From positions 50,469,827 to 50,533,826 of the forward strand of contig CM054063.1 of assembly GCA_028641055.1 (NCBI GenBank): DNA of 64,000 nt, in the 5' to 3' direction. The notes under the pieces are model-generated. The model had not been told where the DNA came from, searched no databases, and worked only from the letters and a program-made list of their open reading frames with translations. Source of the DNA: Alopecurus myosuroides. Its lineage: Eukaryota; Streptophyta; Magnoliopsida; Poales; Poaceae. The translations under genes were made by a program, and so were the position numbers. Of this stretch, positions 35,795-45,689 are shown piece after piece (the stretch's first letter is position 1; each line of letters opens with the position of its first letter).

Positions 35795-36030
35795 TGTTAC
35801 ACGAAACAGCAAAACAACAATGAAATTAAGCAAGATCGAACCAACGGGGACACGAGATTTTAACATGGAAACCCTTCCAACAAGGAAGAGAAAAAACCGC
35901 GGGCGCCAGTCAGCAATACTTCACTATTTCGGGTGAGGTTACAAACGCGCCGGGATTTACAATGTGTGGCTTATCCCGTGCAGCGGCTTACAAGAGGTAT
36001 ATAAAGGCGGTCCTGGTCTAACTAGGTCGG
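35795..36030 (-). mobile_element. 5' LTR of the older Copia element, truncated
   Basis: It matches the first 236 bp or so of the left LTR (plus-strand order) from TGTTACACG to CTAACTA. The remaining 75 bp are replaced by other sequence. The minus-strand TATATACC box near 35996-36003 is kept. Confidence 0.75.
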
Positions 36031-36237
36031 TAACGGTGAATTCAACTCGAACTCGGTAACAACTCGTACCGTACCGAGGGGGGCTGCCACCCCCCGCATC
36101 CCCTGCCATGCACGCCACGCAACAGGTGGGAACCAGGATGGGCTTTCTCGCTGAAAGGCCCACAGGCCCTTTAGCAGTCGCGGCTCATGTTTATCAGTTT
36201 TTTGTGTTTTTCCAGCTAGCTGACACTGTAACATATG
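36031..36237. other. Unassigned spacer between the Copia and Mutator-like elements
   Basis: No gene or element end is recognised, apart from the 9-bp target duplication TAACATATG at 36229-36237, which belongs to the next element. Confidence 0.4.
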
Positions 36238-36332
36238 GGGTCATTTATCGAATTGCCCATAGCGGACCACTTGTACTCAGTTTTACCCCTAGAGCTGAAT
36301 CGAACTCAGTTTTGCCCCTAGTCTGTGCGCAA
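36238..36332 (+). repeat. Left terminal inverted repeat of the MULE
   Basis: 95 bp, starting GGGTCATTTATCGAATTGCC. It holds two direct copies of CTCAGTTTTxCCCCTAG about 34 bp apart. Confidence 0.85.
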
Positions 36333-36634
36333 CTACTATGGAGAGGCTGGAACGGTAAGTTTGGAGTCGACTCCGTTTCGCGAAGTGGGACCGAGGAGTC
36401 AGACTCCGTTTCGTGAAGTGGGTCCGAGTGGGACTGCCAAGTTCGTTGAAACCATCCGGAGCTTACAGGTGGGACCGCGCAATTAGTTGACTACGCTGAA
36501 TAGTCCACACCCGAGTTTCCCGCCACCACCGTCGTGCGCTGCCGCCCAATTTAGTTGACCCGCCGTCGTGCGCTGCCGCTCACGCCGCCGCCACCGCCGC
36601 ACCATCCCCTGCTGCGCCACGAGCACCTGCGGCA

Positions 36635-36669
36635 CCACCACCACCACCACCACCACCACCACCACCACC
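36635..36669 (+). repeat. (CAC)n trinucleotide microsatellite
   Basis: About 12 uninterrupted CAC/ACC units. In one frame it gives a run of His, but that frame has no ATG upstream and is probably not coding. Confidence 0.9.
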
Positions 36670-36815
36670 GCTGGGTTCGGCTTGGGGGGCGAAAAGGCGG
36701 GGCAGCCCACGCTGGCCAGAGCTGTCAGCGACGCGTGGAAAAACCGTGGGCCCCCGGGTCGTTCAAAGTCTGCCGGAGTAACGGCACGCGCGTCGCAGTA
36801 AATGACCCGCCAGGG

Positions 36816-36825
36816 CTACAAAAGG
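36816..36825 (+). promoter_or_regulatory. Possible TATA-like box of the first MULE ORF
   Basis: CTACAAAAGG lies 105 bp before the ATG at 36930 and is followed by a C/T-rich leader without an ATG. Confidence 0.3.
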
Positions 36826-36929
36826 CCCCTCACCGCTCGCCGCTCTCCCCATTCTCGCCGTTCATCTCCTCGCCCTCACCGCACAAACTCTCATCGCCCT
36901 CGCCGCACTTCACCAGACACCCCGAGACG

Positions 36930-37658
36930 ATGCCTCGCCGACTCCATGCATGGCGCAACTCGCCGTTGTACTGCCGACCCACGGCCGCGACGCGGGGCCA
37001 CAATGACGGCGAGGAGAACGAGCAGCCGGCGCCGGAGGAGGCAGCGCCCGAGCAGCAGCTGCCGCAGGAGGAGGCGGGGCCCGAGCAGCAGCAGCCGCCG
37101 GAGGAGGCGGCGCCCGAGCAGGAGCCGCCGCAGGAGGAGGCGGCGCCCGAGCAGGAGCCGCCGCAGGAGGCGCCGCGCTGGAGGAGGCTCAGGCGGATGC
37201 AGCCTATCTGGCCCGAGCAGCACGCCACCGTCTACTCGTTCGAAACATGGCGGAACGAGGAGGCGTTCCACACGGTCCGCTCCTGGCTAAAGGAGGCGGC
37301 GGCAACGGCCGAGGCTGCCGCTGTTCGTGCATCCCTGGAGACCCACCAGAGGGAGCAGGCGGAGCGCCAGGTCTACCGGGAGCTCGCCGCAACCGCGGCG
37401 TCGGATGAGCAGCAGGCGGTCGTCGCGCTGTACGAGAGCGACCGGCGCAAGGCTGCCCTGCAGAGCGAGAGGCGGGACCGCCGCCATCCCTCCGAGCAGG
37501 CGCAGCTGCACCGGCTGCGGATCCGAGGCAGAGCGGAGCGGCATGCGATCGCTACGCTGGCGAACCCATCGCCCTTAGCCAAGAACGACCACGAGGCGGG
37601 GCCCTCCAGCATGCTGGCCTACGACGACAGCGATGAGGACGACGAGGAAGAGGAGTAG
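36930..37658 (+). CDS. Unknown protein in a MULE, 242 residues, with acidic tandem repeats
   Basis: I do not recognise the family. The frame is open upstream to 36555 but only from a TTG, so the first ATG (36930, MPRRLHAWRN) is preferred. Residues 1-30 are basic. Residues 34-78 hold tandem repeats of a unit of about 11 residues (EEAAPEQEPPQ), four to five copies. Residues 80-220 are Ala/Glu/Arg-rich and predicted to be helical, with WRNEEAFHTVRSWLKEAAATAEA. The C-terminus is a very acidic tail (DDSDEDDEEEE). There is no transposase motif, signal peptide or membrane segment. The intact frame inside an element with decayed ends suggests selection or recent copying. It could be MULE-specific or a captured host gene. 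Confidence 0.5.
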   Translation: MPRRLHAWRNSPLYCRPTAATRGHNDGEENEQPAPEEAAPEQQLPQEEAGPEQQQPPEEAAPEQEPPQEEAAPEQEPPQEAPRWRRLRRMQPIWPEQHATVYSFETWRNEEAFHTVRSWLKEAAATAEAAAVRASLETHQREQAERQVYRELAATAASDEQQAVVALYESDRRKAALQSERRDRRHPSEQAQLHRLRIRGRAERHAIATLANPSPLAKNDHEAGPSSMLAYDDSDEDDEEEE

Positions 37659-37939
37659 AGGACGACGTCTAGGAGGAGGGCGACGACTAGGCCTCTCGGG
37701 CAACCGTAGTTAATTTTTTTTTAAGTTTTTTCAATGTTTTTAGTTAAATTATGCCGTCTAGCTTTCTGTAAAACTATCGTCGAATCTATGAATTTTAGCC
37801 TAATTCAACGAGTTCGCGTTTTTTAATTAATTTTGAGTATTTCTGAACGCAATCACGAGCCAGAATGTAGATTAAAAGCGAAAAGAACGTTTAAATAATG
37901 TTGTATATATGATGCATGTTGAACTAAGTCATTCCAAAA

Positions 37940-39130
37940 TTTTGGGCAAATGTGCTTCAAATGAGGTCTGAAGCTAGGGTAAATCCATATAACAACGTTG
38001 TGCGTTGGATTCATGTCATTTTGATTTGTTTTGAATTATTTATGCTCATTTGCAACCATCGCTCAATTCTCGTGAGAAATGTGCTTGAAATGAGGTCCGA
38101 AGCAAGGGTAAATACCCCCGTTTATAATTTCATGAAAAATTCGACGTTGCCAAAATTAACCAAATAAATTTGAGGACCAACTATATCACATATAACAACG
38201 TTGTGCGTTCGATTCATGTCATTTTGAATGTGTTTGAATTATTTATGCTCATTTGCAACCATCGCTCAATTCTCGTGAGAAATGTGCTTGAAATGAGGTC
38301 CAGGGTAAATACCCCCGTTTATAATTTCATGAAAAATTCGACCTTGCCAAAATTAACCAAATAAATTTGAGGAGCAACTATATCACATATAACAACGTTG
38401 TGTGTTGGATTCATGTCATTCTGATTTGTTTTGAATTTTTTATGCTCATTTGCAACCATCGCTCAATTCTCGTGAGAAATATGCTTCAAATGAGGTCCGA
38501 AGCTAGGGTAAATACCCCCGTTTATAATTTCATGAAAAATTCGACCTTGCCAAAATTAACCAAATAAATTTGAGGAGCAACTATATCACATATAACAACG
38601 TTGTGTGTTGGATTCATGTCATTCTGATTTGTTTTGAATTTTTTATGCTCATTTGCAACCATCGCTCAATTCTCGTGAGAAATGTGCTTCAAATGAGGTC
38701 CGAAGCTAGGGTAAATACCCCCGTTTATAATTTCATGAAAAATTCAAACTTGCCAAAATTATCCATCGAAATTTGAGGATCAACTATATCACATATAACA
38801 ACGTTGTGTGTTGGATTCATGTCATTTTGATTTGTTTTGAAATTTTTATGCTCATTTGCAACCATCGCTCAATTCTCGTGAGAAATGTGCTTCAAATGAG
38901 GTCCGAAGCAAGGGTAAATACCCCCGTTTATAATTTCATGAAAAATTCGACCTTGCCAAAATTATCCATAGAAATTTGAGGATCAACTATATCACATATA
39001 ACAACGTTGTGTGTTGGATTCATGTCATTTTGATTTGTTTTGAATTTTTTATGCTCATTTGCAACCATCGCTCAATTCTCGTTTGAAATGTGCTTCAAAT
39101 GAGGTCCGAAGCTAGGGTAAATACCCCCAT
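37940..39130 (+). repeat. Minisatellite, 203-bp unit, about six copies
   Basis: Each unit contains CAACTATATCACATATAACAACGTTG, a stretch of CATTTGCAACCATCGCTCAA and AAATACCCCCGTTTATAA. Unit starts fall at about 37970, 38170, 38367, 38570, 38773 and 38979. The second unit is a few bases shorter. Copies differ by a few percent. It lies 3' of the first MULE ORF. ORFs of 60-70 residues in each unit are repeat shadows. Confidence 0.92.
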
Positions 39131-40104
39131 TTGTGCTTCAACATTTTTTGGCATATTTTATAAATCAACCAAATGAATTTCCTAGACATCTATTCTACAT
39201 GTATAGTGTAAATCTGAAGTTTCATTATGTTTTGAATAATTCTTCTATTTTTTATTTTTTATTTAAATAACATGGTTTAATAGAAACATCATATGTAAAA
39301 CTGATAAAAATCATCTCTGTAGTAAATCTGAAGTTTCATTATATTTTTTATTTAAATAACATGGTTTATAATACTTAACAGCAAAGAAATCATATGTAGA
39401 ACCATCGATCCCTGTGGCCAACGTACCAACCAATCAGAGCGCAGAACGAACGTCTCGCGGATCGCTGTGGCTGCGAGCGCATCCGTCCGATGCACGATTC
39501 CTTCTAGAAGGCGTCGATCCAACAGCCCAGGTCGAATCTCTGTGTTTCCTTCTAGAAGCTTTTCGGCTGGTCAAACAGAGGGTTGACCAAGCTTGAAATG
39601 AGCATAAATAATTCAAAAAAAATCGAAAAAATATATTGGCGACGCACATAGTAGTGTTATGTCATATAGTAACGAGAAAAAAATATAAACCTGTCTTATA
39701 AAGAATGGAACGAAAAAACCTTGTGTAACATATGATATCTTGAACAGTCTAGTAGAGAGTTCAAGATAATGAGATGAGTTTCAAACCTTTTGAACTCAAA
39801 TAAGGTCAAAATCTCACCAAAGCTTCATTTTGGTGTGACTAAGAAAGATCCAAAGTTATTTTTCCATTTTGATGTTTTAAACTTGTTTTATTTACGATTT
39901 TCGATTAAAACCATTATTATTCAAAAGAAAATAAATAATACGAATATTCATCCAATAAATTTTTGGGCTTCGGAATTGCATTATATAGGTCTAATACAAG
40001 TCTAGTAAAAATATAAATAGGATTTATAAACATTAGAACGAAATCCATCACTAAAATGAGATTCCTCGAATACAAGACTAGAGATTTCAAAGAATAAGAG
40101 GTGG

Positions 40105-41760
40105 AAACATTGTGAATCTTCCGAAGAGGTGGGTTCTACCTTTTTGTTTTGTGTTCCTATGGGCTATACTAGCACAACCAAGCAAATAGTTCCACATTGC
40201 TACCACCTTTCGACGCTGTTACCGCGTGTTTCCGTATAAGTCCGGTATTTCTCCAGCGGGGCTAGGGTTTCACCGGGAGGCTACGGAGCGTCTGGATCCC
40301 AACACAAGCTAGGGGGTGCCATACCATGTTAGTATAGGTGTGTTGTGTGCTTTGTATGTCCAAGATTGCTCTCTGGGGTGTGACCCGGCTTCACCGGCAT
40401 CCACTTCTCTCTCGTAGGCGATTACAGGGTGAAACTCCCGTATCGGACCAAACACCGTGAATATTCCGAAGAGGTGGGTTCTACCTTTTTGTTCTGTGTT
40501 CCTATGGGCTATCCTAGCACAACCAAGCAAATAGTTCCACATTGCTACCCCCTTTCGACGTTGTTACCGCGTGTTTCCGTATAAGTCCGGTATTTCTCCA
40601 GCGGGGCTAGGGTTTCACCGGGAGGCTACGGAGCGTCTGGATCCCAACACAAGCTAGGGGGTGCCATACCATGTTATTATAGGTGTGTTGTGTGCTTTGT
40701 ATGTCCAAGATTGCTCTCTGGGGTGTGACCCGGCTTCACCGGCATCCACTTCTCTCTCGTAGGCGATTACAGGGTGAAACTCCCGTATCGGACCAAACAC
40801 CGTGAATCTTCCGAAGAGGTGGGTTCTACCTTTTTGTTTTGTGTTCCTATGGGATATCCTACCACAACCAAGCAAATAGTTCCACATTGCTACCCCCTTT
40901 CGACGCTGTTACCGCGTGTTTCCGTATAAGTCCGGTATTTCTCCAGCGGGGCTAGGGTTTCACCGGGAGGGGGGCTACGGAGCGTCTGGATCCCAACACA
41001 AGCTAGGGGGTGCCATACCATGTTAATATAGGTGTGTTGTGTGCTTTGTATGTCCAAGATTGCTCTCTGGGGTGTGACCCGGCTTCACCGGCATCCACTT
41101 CTCTCTCGTAGGCGATTACAGGGTGAAACTCCCGTATCGGACCAAACACCGTGAATCTTCCGAAGAGGTGGGTTCTACCTTTTTGTTCTGTGTTCCTATG
41201 GGCTATCCTAGCACAACCAAGCAAATAGTTCCACATTGCTACCCCCTTTCGACGCTGTTACCGCGTGTTTCCGTATAAGTCCGGTATTTCTCCAGCGGGG
41301 CTAGGGTTTCACCGGGAGGGGGGCTACGGAGCGTCTGGATCCCAACACAAGCTAGGGGGTGCCATACCATGTTAATATAGGTGTGTTGTGTGCTTTGTAT
41401 GTCCAAGATTGCTCTCTGGGGTGTGACCCGGCTTCACCGGCATCCACTTCTCTCTCGTAGGCGATTACAGGGTGAAACTCCCGTATCGGACCAAACACCG
41501 TGAATCTTCCGAAGAGGTGGGTTCTACCTTTTTGTTCTGTGTTCCTATGGGCTATCCTAGCACAACCAAGCAAATAGTTCCACATTGCTACCCCCTTTCG
41601 ACGCTGTTACCGCGTGTTTCCGTATAAGTCCGGTATTTCTCCAGCGGGGCTAGGGTTTCACCGGGAGGGGGGCTACGGAGCGTCTGGATCCCAACACAAG
41701 CTAGGGGGTGCCATACCATGTTAGTATAGGTGTGTTGTGTGCTTTGTATGTCCAAGATTG
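40105..41760 (+). repeat. Minisatellite, 345-349-bp unit, about 4.7 copies
   Basis: Units begin GTGAATCTTCCGAAGAGGTG at about 40110, 40455, 40801, 41149 and 41498. The last three contain four extra G in GGGAGGGGGG and are 349 bp long; the earlier ones are 345 bp. The last copy is cut after CCAAGATTGCT at 41761. The units are nearly identical, so expansion is recent. A 77-residue minus-strand ORF recurs in each of the first four units. Confidence 0.93.
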
Positions 41761-42004
41761 CTTTCCCGCACAGAGAAGCGCTCGTCTCAGCGTCTGCAGG
41801 CCGTTGCCGCCGTGGTTTGCATGCATGGACTCGATCTGCACCGTTCCTTACGGTCAAACGATCGAAAATGAAGCGGTGCATGGACTGGGTGTTTTGTCTC
41901 AATGTAACGGCCCCGTTCACCAGCCCGGTGCATGCACGCCTCGTTTTTTCATAGTAAACAACGTGGCAGAAGAAGAAAATAGTTAACGTCGCGTCGCATT
42001 TGCA

Positions 42005-42130
42005 GCAGCCCTGCACGCCTTGTTTCAGAAACACGAGTCGCGTCGCATTTGCAGCGACGCAGCCCTCCACGCCTGGTTTCAGAAACACGAGTCGCGTCGC
42101 ATTTGCAGCGACGCAGCCCTCCACGCCTAG
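42005..42130 (+). repeat. Short tandem repeat, 54-bp unit, about 2.3 copies
   Basis: The unit contains TCGCGTCGCATTTGCAGCGA and CACGCCTxGTTTCAGAAACA, repeated with small changes. It lies 360 bp upstream of the second MULE ORF. Confidence 0.85.
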
Positions 42131-42407
42131 TTTTCACAAGATACGCATCAATGCATATGCAGCGAGGCAGGATTTGGCGTGAGACTTTGGACTTTCTTCT
42201 CTTCACCTCTTTAATACACGCATGCAACGTCGAATCACTTCGACTGACGAATGCACACGCGCTCGTACTCCGTATCAATAGATGTCCGGCCTACGCCTAC
42301 GCCTATGCCTGTTCTACACCGCTTTGACCATGCATCTACCCAAATAAATTCAAGGTTTTCACACAGTTTGCTTCATCTACCCAAATAAATTCACGTCTAA
42401 TCGTGTC

Positions 42408-42415
42408 TTTAAATA
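42408..42415 (+). promoter_or_regulatory. Possible TATA-like box of the second MULE ORF
   Basis: TTTAAATA, 76 bp before the ATG at 42491, followed by a C/T-rich leader. Confidence 0.35.
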
Positions 42416-42490
42416 TTCCTTCAGTCGTCCTCCATATTCTCATCCCTCTCCAGCCATTTGCCCTTCTCTCCCTTCAAGCCCTAACGCACA

Positions 42491-42925
42491 ATGTCTTCCT
42501 ACTCACTACCTTCAAGCCCGGAGTCGGTCTCCGACGAGGACAACCACCCCAAGGCTCTGCCTTGGTACGAGGCCGAGTGGCCCGAGGCGGAGTTGGACGT
42601 CCTGCCCATCGTGCTTCCCGTCGATGACTCTCCCGATCGGGAGCGATCGCCGACGCCGCCCTTCGTCCACCGCCCCGTCCCTTCCACCACCACCAAGACG
42701 TCGGACATCTCCCCCAAGACGAACCGCCGCCTCAAAAGACTGGAGCGGCTGGAGAAGAAGGAGTTGAAGGCGATGGAGAAGAAGGAGGCCAAGGAGGACG
42801 CGAAGGCTTTCCGGGCCAGCATCAAGCGGTCCCGTGAGAGGCAGGAGGAGACGACGCGGGCGGAGAACGGCAGCGCCCGGATCAAGCAGGAGATGGAGAT
42901 CCGGGCGGCGGAGTGGAGGAAGTAG
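42491..42925 (+). CDS. Unknown protein in a MULE, 144 residues, charged helical C-terminus
   Basis: I do not recognise it. It starts with a good ATG (MSSYSLPSSPESVSDEDN) after a C/T-rich leader. Residues 1-70 are Ser/Pro-rich and acidic, with WYEAEWPEAELDVLPIV. Residues 75-144 are very rich in Lys, Glu and Arg and form a likely long helix or coiled coil (RLKRLERLEKKELKAMEKKE). It has no Cys or His pairs and no signal peptide. It may be nuclear, judging only from the basic stretch. It shares with the first ORF the charged helical style and GC-rich codon use, but no clear sequence similarity. A hairpin lies 100 bp after the stop codon. Confidence 0.5.
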   Translation: MSSYSLPSSPESVSDEDNHPKALPWYEAEWPEAELDVLPIVLPVDDSPDRERSPTPPFVHRPVPSTTTKTSDISPKTNRRLKRLERLEKKELKAMEKKEAKEDAKAFRASIKRSRERQEETTRAENGSARIKQEMEIRAAEWRK

Positions 42926-43020
42926 GGCGGCGCCGGAGCGGGGGAAGGGCTCCCGCATGCATGCAGAGCGGGAGCAGTTAGGGCTAGCCCTTTTTTTTTT
43001 TAGTTAAATGTAATGTTTAT

Positions 43021-43053
43021 CCGGCCCCACTGATTATATGTAAAGTGGGGCCA
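43021..43053 (+). other. Inverted repeat 3' of the second MULE ORF
   Basis: GGCCCCACT and AGTGGGGCC form a perfect 9-bp stem with a loop of about 12 bases. It could be part of a 3' UTR or a transposon relic. Confidence 0.6.
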
Positions 43054-43429
43054 GTTATCCTTTCTAAGTATGTTTAATTATATATAAGCCCTATATATAA
43101 AGTTATGTTCTTATATTTGTCCAAATGTACCCACTGTTTAGAAGTTTTATCCTTTCTAATCATCGCTTTAAAATCTGCACATTGTAAACAAAATTTATAT
43201 ATAAGAGATGTGCTTTAACGAATAATATTTTCTAAAAGAGCTGCATTATGTTTTCTAAGATAACATAAAAAATTTGAGTTGAGCACAGTATATTTTATAT
43301 TATTAATACGAATAATTTGATGGTTTAATAAATGGATAATGCGTAGTCTGCATGAAGTGATTAATAAATATAAATGGATAATGTGTAGTCTACATGTTGA
43401 CATTGGGCCTCATGTGACATTGGGCCGCA

Positions 43430-43560
43430 AGGAACGGTCAACTGGTGGGGCCCACATGCAGCGCCAACCGTCAACAGATGGGGCATACAAACCGCGCCAA
43501 CGCTCAACAGCTGGGGCCCACAGGCCGCGCCAACGGTTGTATGATGGGTCCCACAGGTCA
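43430..43560 (+). repeat. Subterminal tandem repeats of the MULE, about 35-bp unit
   Basis: Four imperfect copies of a unit with CGCCAACGxTCAACAG and TGGGGCCCACA. They lie next to the right inverted end. Similar short direct repeats (GACTCCGTTTCG.GAAGTGGG) lie inside the left end at 36366-36425. Confidence 0.75.
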
Positions 43561-43610
43561 GGATCCTAACGGGGGGCCGAAAATAACGGTGGGAGCAGCG
43601 AAAAGAGTCC

Positions 43611-43705
43611 TTGCGCACTGACTAGGGGCAAAACTGAGGTCGATTCGGCGCTAGGGGTAAAACTGAGGTCGTGGTGCCAACTGAGGGCACCTTGTTAATT
43701 ATCCC
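43611..43705 (-). repeat. Right terminal inverted repeat of the MULE
   Basis: Inverse copy of 36238-36332. The minus strand starts GGGATAATTAACAAGG. The perfect 9-bp target duplication follows. Confidence 0.85.
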
Positions 43706-43714
43706 TAACATATG

Positions 43715-44350
43715 ATGCTACAATAGAATTTTTTGTTCGCTATAATTTGTTTTCGATTTTTCTATAATAATATAATTTGTTTGCTACGAGGTCTCCGGCG
43801 AGAATCTCCCCGCGATGTAATTTTTTTGCTACAATAACGTGATTTTTTTTTGCTACAATTGTCCAAATTTGCTATAATAGCGCAATTTTTTTTGCTATAA
43901 TATCTCCGGCGGTGTCTCCGACGATATCATAATTTTTTGCTAGAATAGTACAAATTATTTTGCTACAATGGTTGTTCAAATTTTTTATAGTAGTGCAAAG
44001 TGTTTGCTATAATATCTCCGGCTAGATCTCCGACAAAGTCAGTTTATTTTATTTTTTACGTGGACAAATTGTTTTGCTACGATAGCACAAAATTGTTATT
44101 TCAATCGAACCGTTTTTTGCTCACAGCAGCAAAAACGGGATTTGGGGAGAATTTTTTGAATTGGTACAATAGGCTAAAATTTTTATTTCAATGAACCGTT
44201 TTTTTTTCTCACGGCAGCAAAAAAAAGATTTGGGCATTTTGTAGGGACACGTGTCAGCTACTGGATCCGGGGGATTTTTGAGGGTTATCCTCCGGAGGAC
44301 GTCCAGCGCTTCCCATTTGTTTTCCACTTTTTGTCGCTTCATTGACATGA
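43715..44350. repeat. TTTGCTACAAT-rich degenerate repeat
   Basis: About ten copies of TTTTTGCTACAAT or TTTGCTATAAT, separated by 20-40 bp and by CTCCGGCGxxxTCTCC blocks at 43791, 43904 and 44016. This looks like part of an unclassified grass repeat. No ends or genes are defined. Confidence 0.5.
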
Positions 44351-45689
44351 GTATTTAGTGGTTGTGCAAGGAAAAAATGTATAATGCTCCTGGGTATGCA
44401 ACAATTTTCTGTCATTTCTCTTCAGTGGCAGATGAAAAATGTGCGTCTTACTTGTGAAGTGAAAGCTTCTGAACTGAAACTCTGTTGATTATTTCCAGTC
44501 AAACATCATGTGCAGTTTTCGAACACTCCATGTTACTTTCAGAACCGATGGTTTTTGTTTTACACGCTAGCAGGGTAATGAGTCTCTCCGTGGATCATCA
44601 TCCGTCTACAAGCACAAGATGTGCCCATAAGTAGCAAAGAAAAAATTCATGGGGACATGGGCAGTGGCACGGTGACAGGGAAGAAACCTTGCACATACGA
44701 GACGGAGCTCCCTCATATAGGTAATACTACAATCTGAGTAATGCCTACTATTTTTAGGACAGATTGTCTTGTCTATGCTACGGTACAACCAACAAGCTCT
44801 CTAGCACATAACGGCATAAAAAAGGGGGGACATCAGTCAGTAGTCATACAAGCACATGTATCATTCATCAGTTAGTAGTTGCAATGTACCAATTCAAAAT
44901 GGTTAAGTTTCTTAAATTAGCATGAAATATTCCACACTGTCTTATGGAATAATTAGAACATTTGACAAAACTGGAAGTCGGATACATTATCAGCCGTTCG
45001 AGGGCAACAAAATACTTTAACCTCCAACTACAGTTATCTTATTACTCCAATCTTGTTTTGTGCCGATAAAAATCACTCGAGGGCACGTAATGGAGTATTT
45101 AGGCCTGGTTGCTTCGGCATTTTAGTATCCAAACCTAGAATAATTTAATCGCTCATAAAAATCTAGACGAATGCAGAAAGTGTGCTTGATCCATCATTTC
45201 GGTTATACTTCCCACCATTTTCGGAACAAAACACTTCTCTGCCCAGTCGAGATGGGCAAAGAGAGAGAGCGAGAGGGAGGGAAGGAGAGAGGAAGTTAGC
45301 GAGGGAGAGGGAGAGGGGGAGAGTGAGAGGGAGGGAAGGAGGGAGGAACTTAGAGAGGGAGAGGGAGAGGGGGAGAGAGAGAGTGTGTAAACCGGTGGTT
45401 GGCGTAGGACCTCGATGGCCTAAGGTGAGGAATTCCACATCGGCCATCCGTGTGTGCTCATCGGTTGTCTCTCCCGTTCCAATTGGCTCTGTCGGGATTA
45501 CTGCATGTCTAGTGTTTCCCAAAGTCGGTCTGTAGCAATCCGGTGTGCATGGCCAAGCCATAGGTCGGGAAAACAATGTGGCAGTACAGAGCCCTCGATT
45601 GGGGATAACCTTAAACATCTTATGTAATATCTCTACTTACGGACATGGGTAAATTAAAAGCCAGATATTTTTATCGTGACTTGATGAAT
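44351..45689. other. Unassigned sequence with a GA-rich tract
   Basis: No gene is supported. 45256-45385 is a purine tract of GAGAGG-type units; the ORFs over it on both strands are low-complexity artefacts. Confidence 0.4.

Larger units (their letters stand above)
31363..36030 (-). mobile_element. Copia element, older copy, 5' LTR truncated
   Basis: Minus-strand order is a partial 5' LTR (35795-36030), a primer-binding site, gag, protease, integrase, reverse transcriptase, RNase H, a polypurine tract and a 3' LTR (31363-31673). This is the Copia order, with integrase before RT. The LTRs share clear similarity but show several substitutions, so the copy is older than the one at 13940-22336. 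The right LTR stops matching at about 36030 and the target duplication cannot be found there; CAAGT lies left of the element. Confidence 0.9.
36229..43714. mobile_element. Mutator-like element (MULE) with long inverted ends and two ORFs
   Basis: The element is 36238-43705. Its first 95 bp (36238-36332) and last 95 bp (43611-43705) are inverted copies. They share CTCAGTTTTACCCCTAG and CTCAGTTTTGCCCCTAGTC in the same spacing, GGG at the tip and TGCGCAA at the inner edge. The flanks carry a perfect 9-bp duplication, TAACATATG (36229-36237, 43706-43714). Long inverted ends with a 9-bp duplication are the mark of the Mutator superfamily. No MURA-type transposase, SWIM finger or ULP1 protease is seen, so it is non-autonomous. 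It carries two ORFs and several tandem repeats. Confidence 0.85.

Noticed and set aside
36555..36929. N-terminal extension of the first MULE ORF, including a run of 12 His
   Set aside because: The frame is open only from a TTG. The His run is a CAC microsatellite upstream of a TATA-like box, and the first ATG is at 36930.
37952..38979. Series of 64-68-residue ORFs that looked like a small gene family
   Set aside because: They are the same frame of a 203-bp tandem repeat and have no codon-level conservation.
40309..41585. Four 77-residue minus-strand ORFs in a row
   Set aside because: They arise from the near-identical 345-349-bp minisatellite units. Nothing supports translation.
37940..41760. 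Could the direct repeats be a CRISPR-like array?
   Set aside because: Units are contiguous without unique spacers and lie in a plant transposon.
45163..45618. 151-residue minus-strand ORF rich in Leu, Ser and Pro, and its plus-strand partner
   Set aside because: It is read through a GA-rich low-complexity tract.
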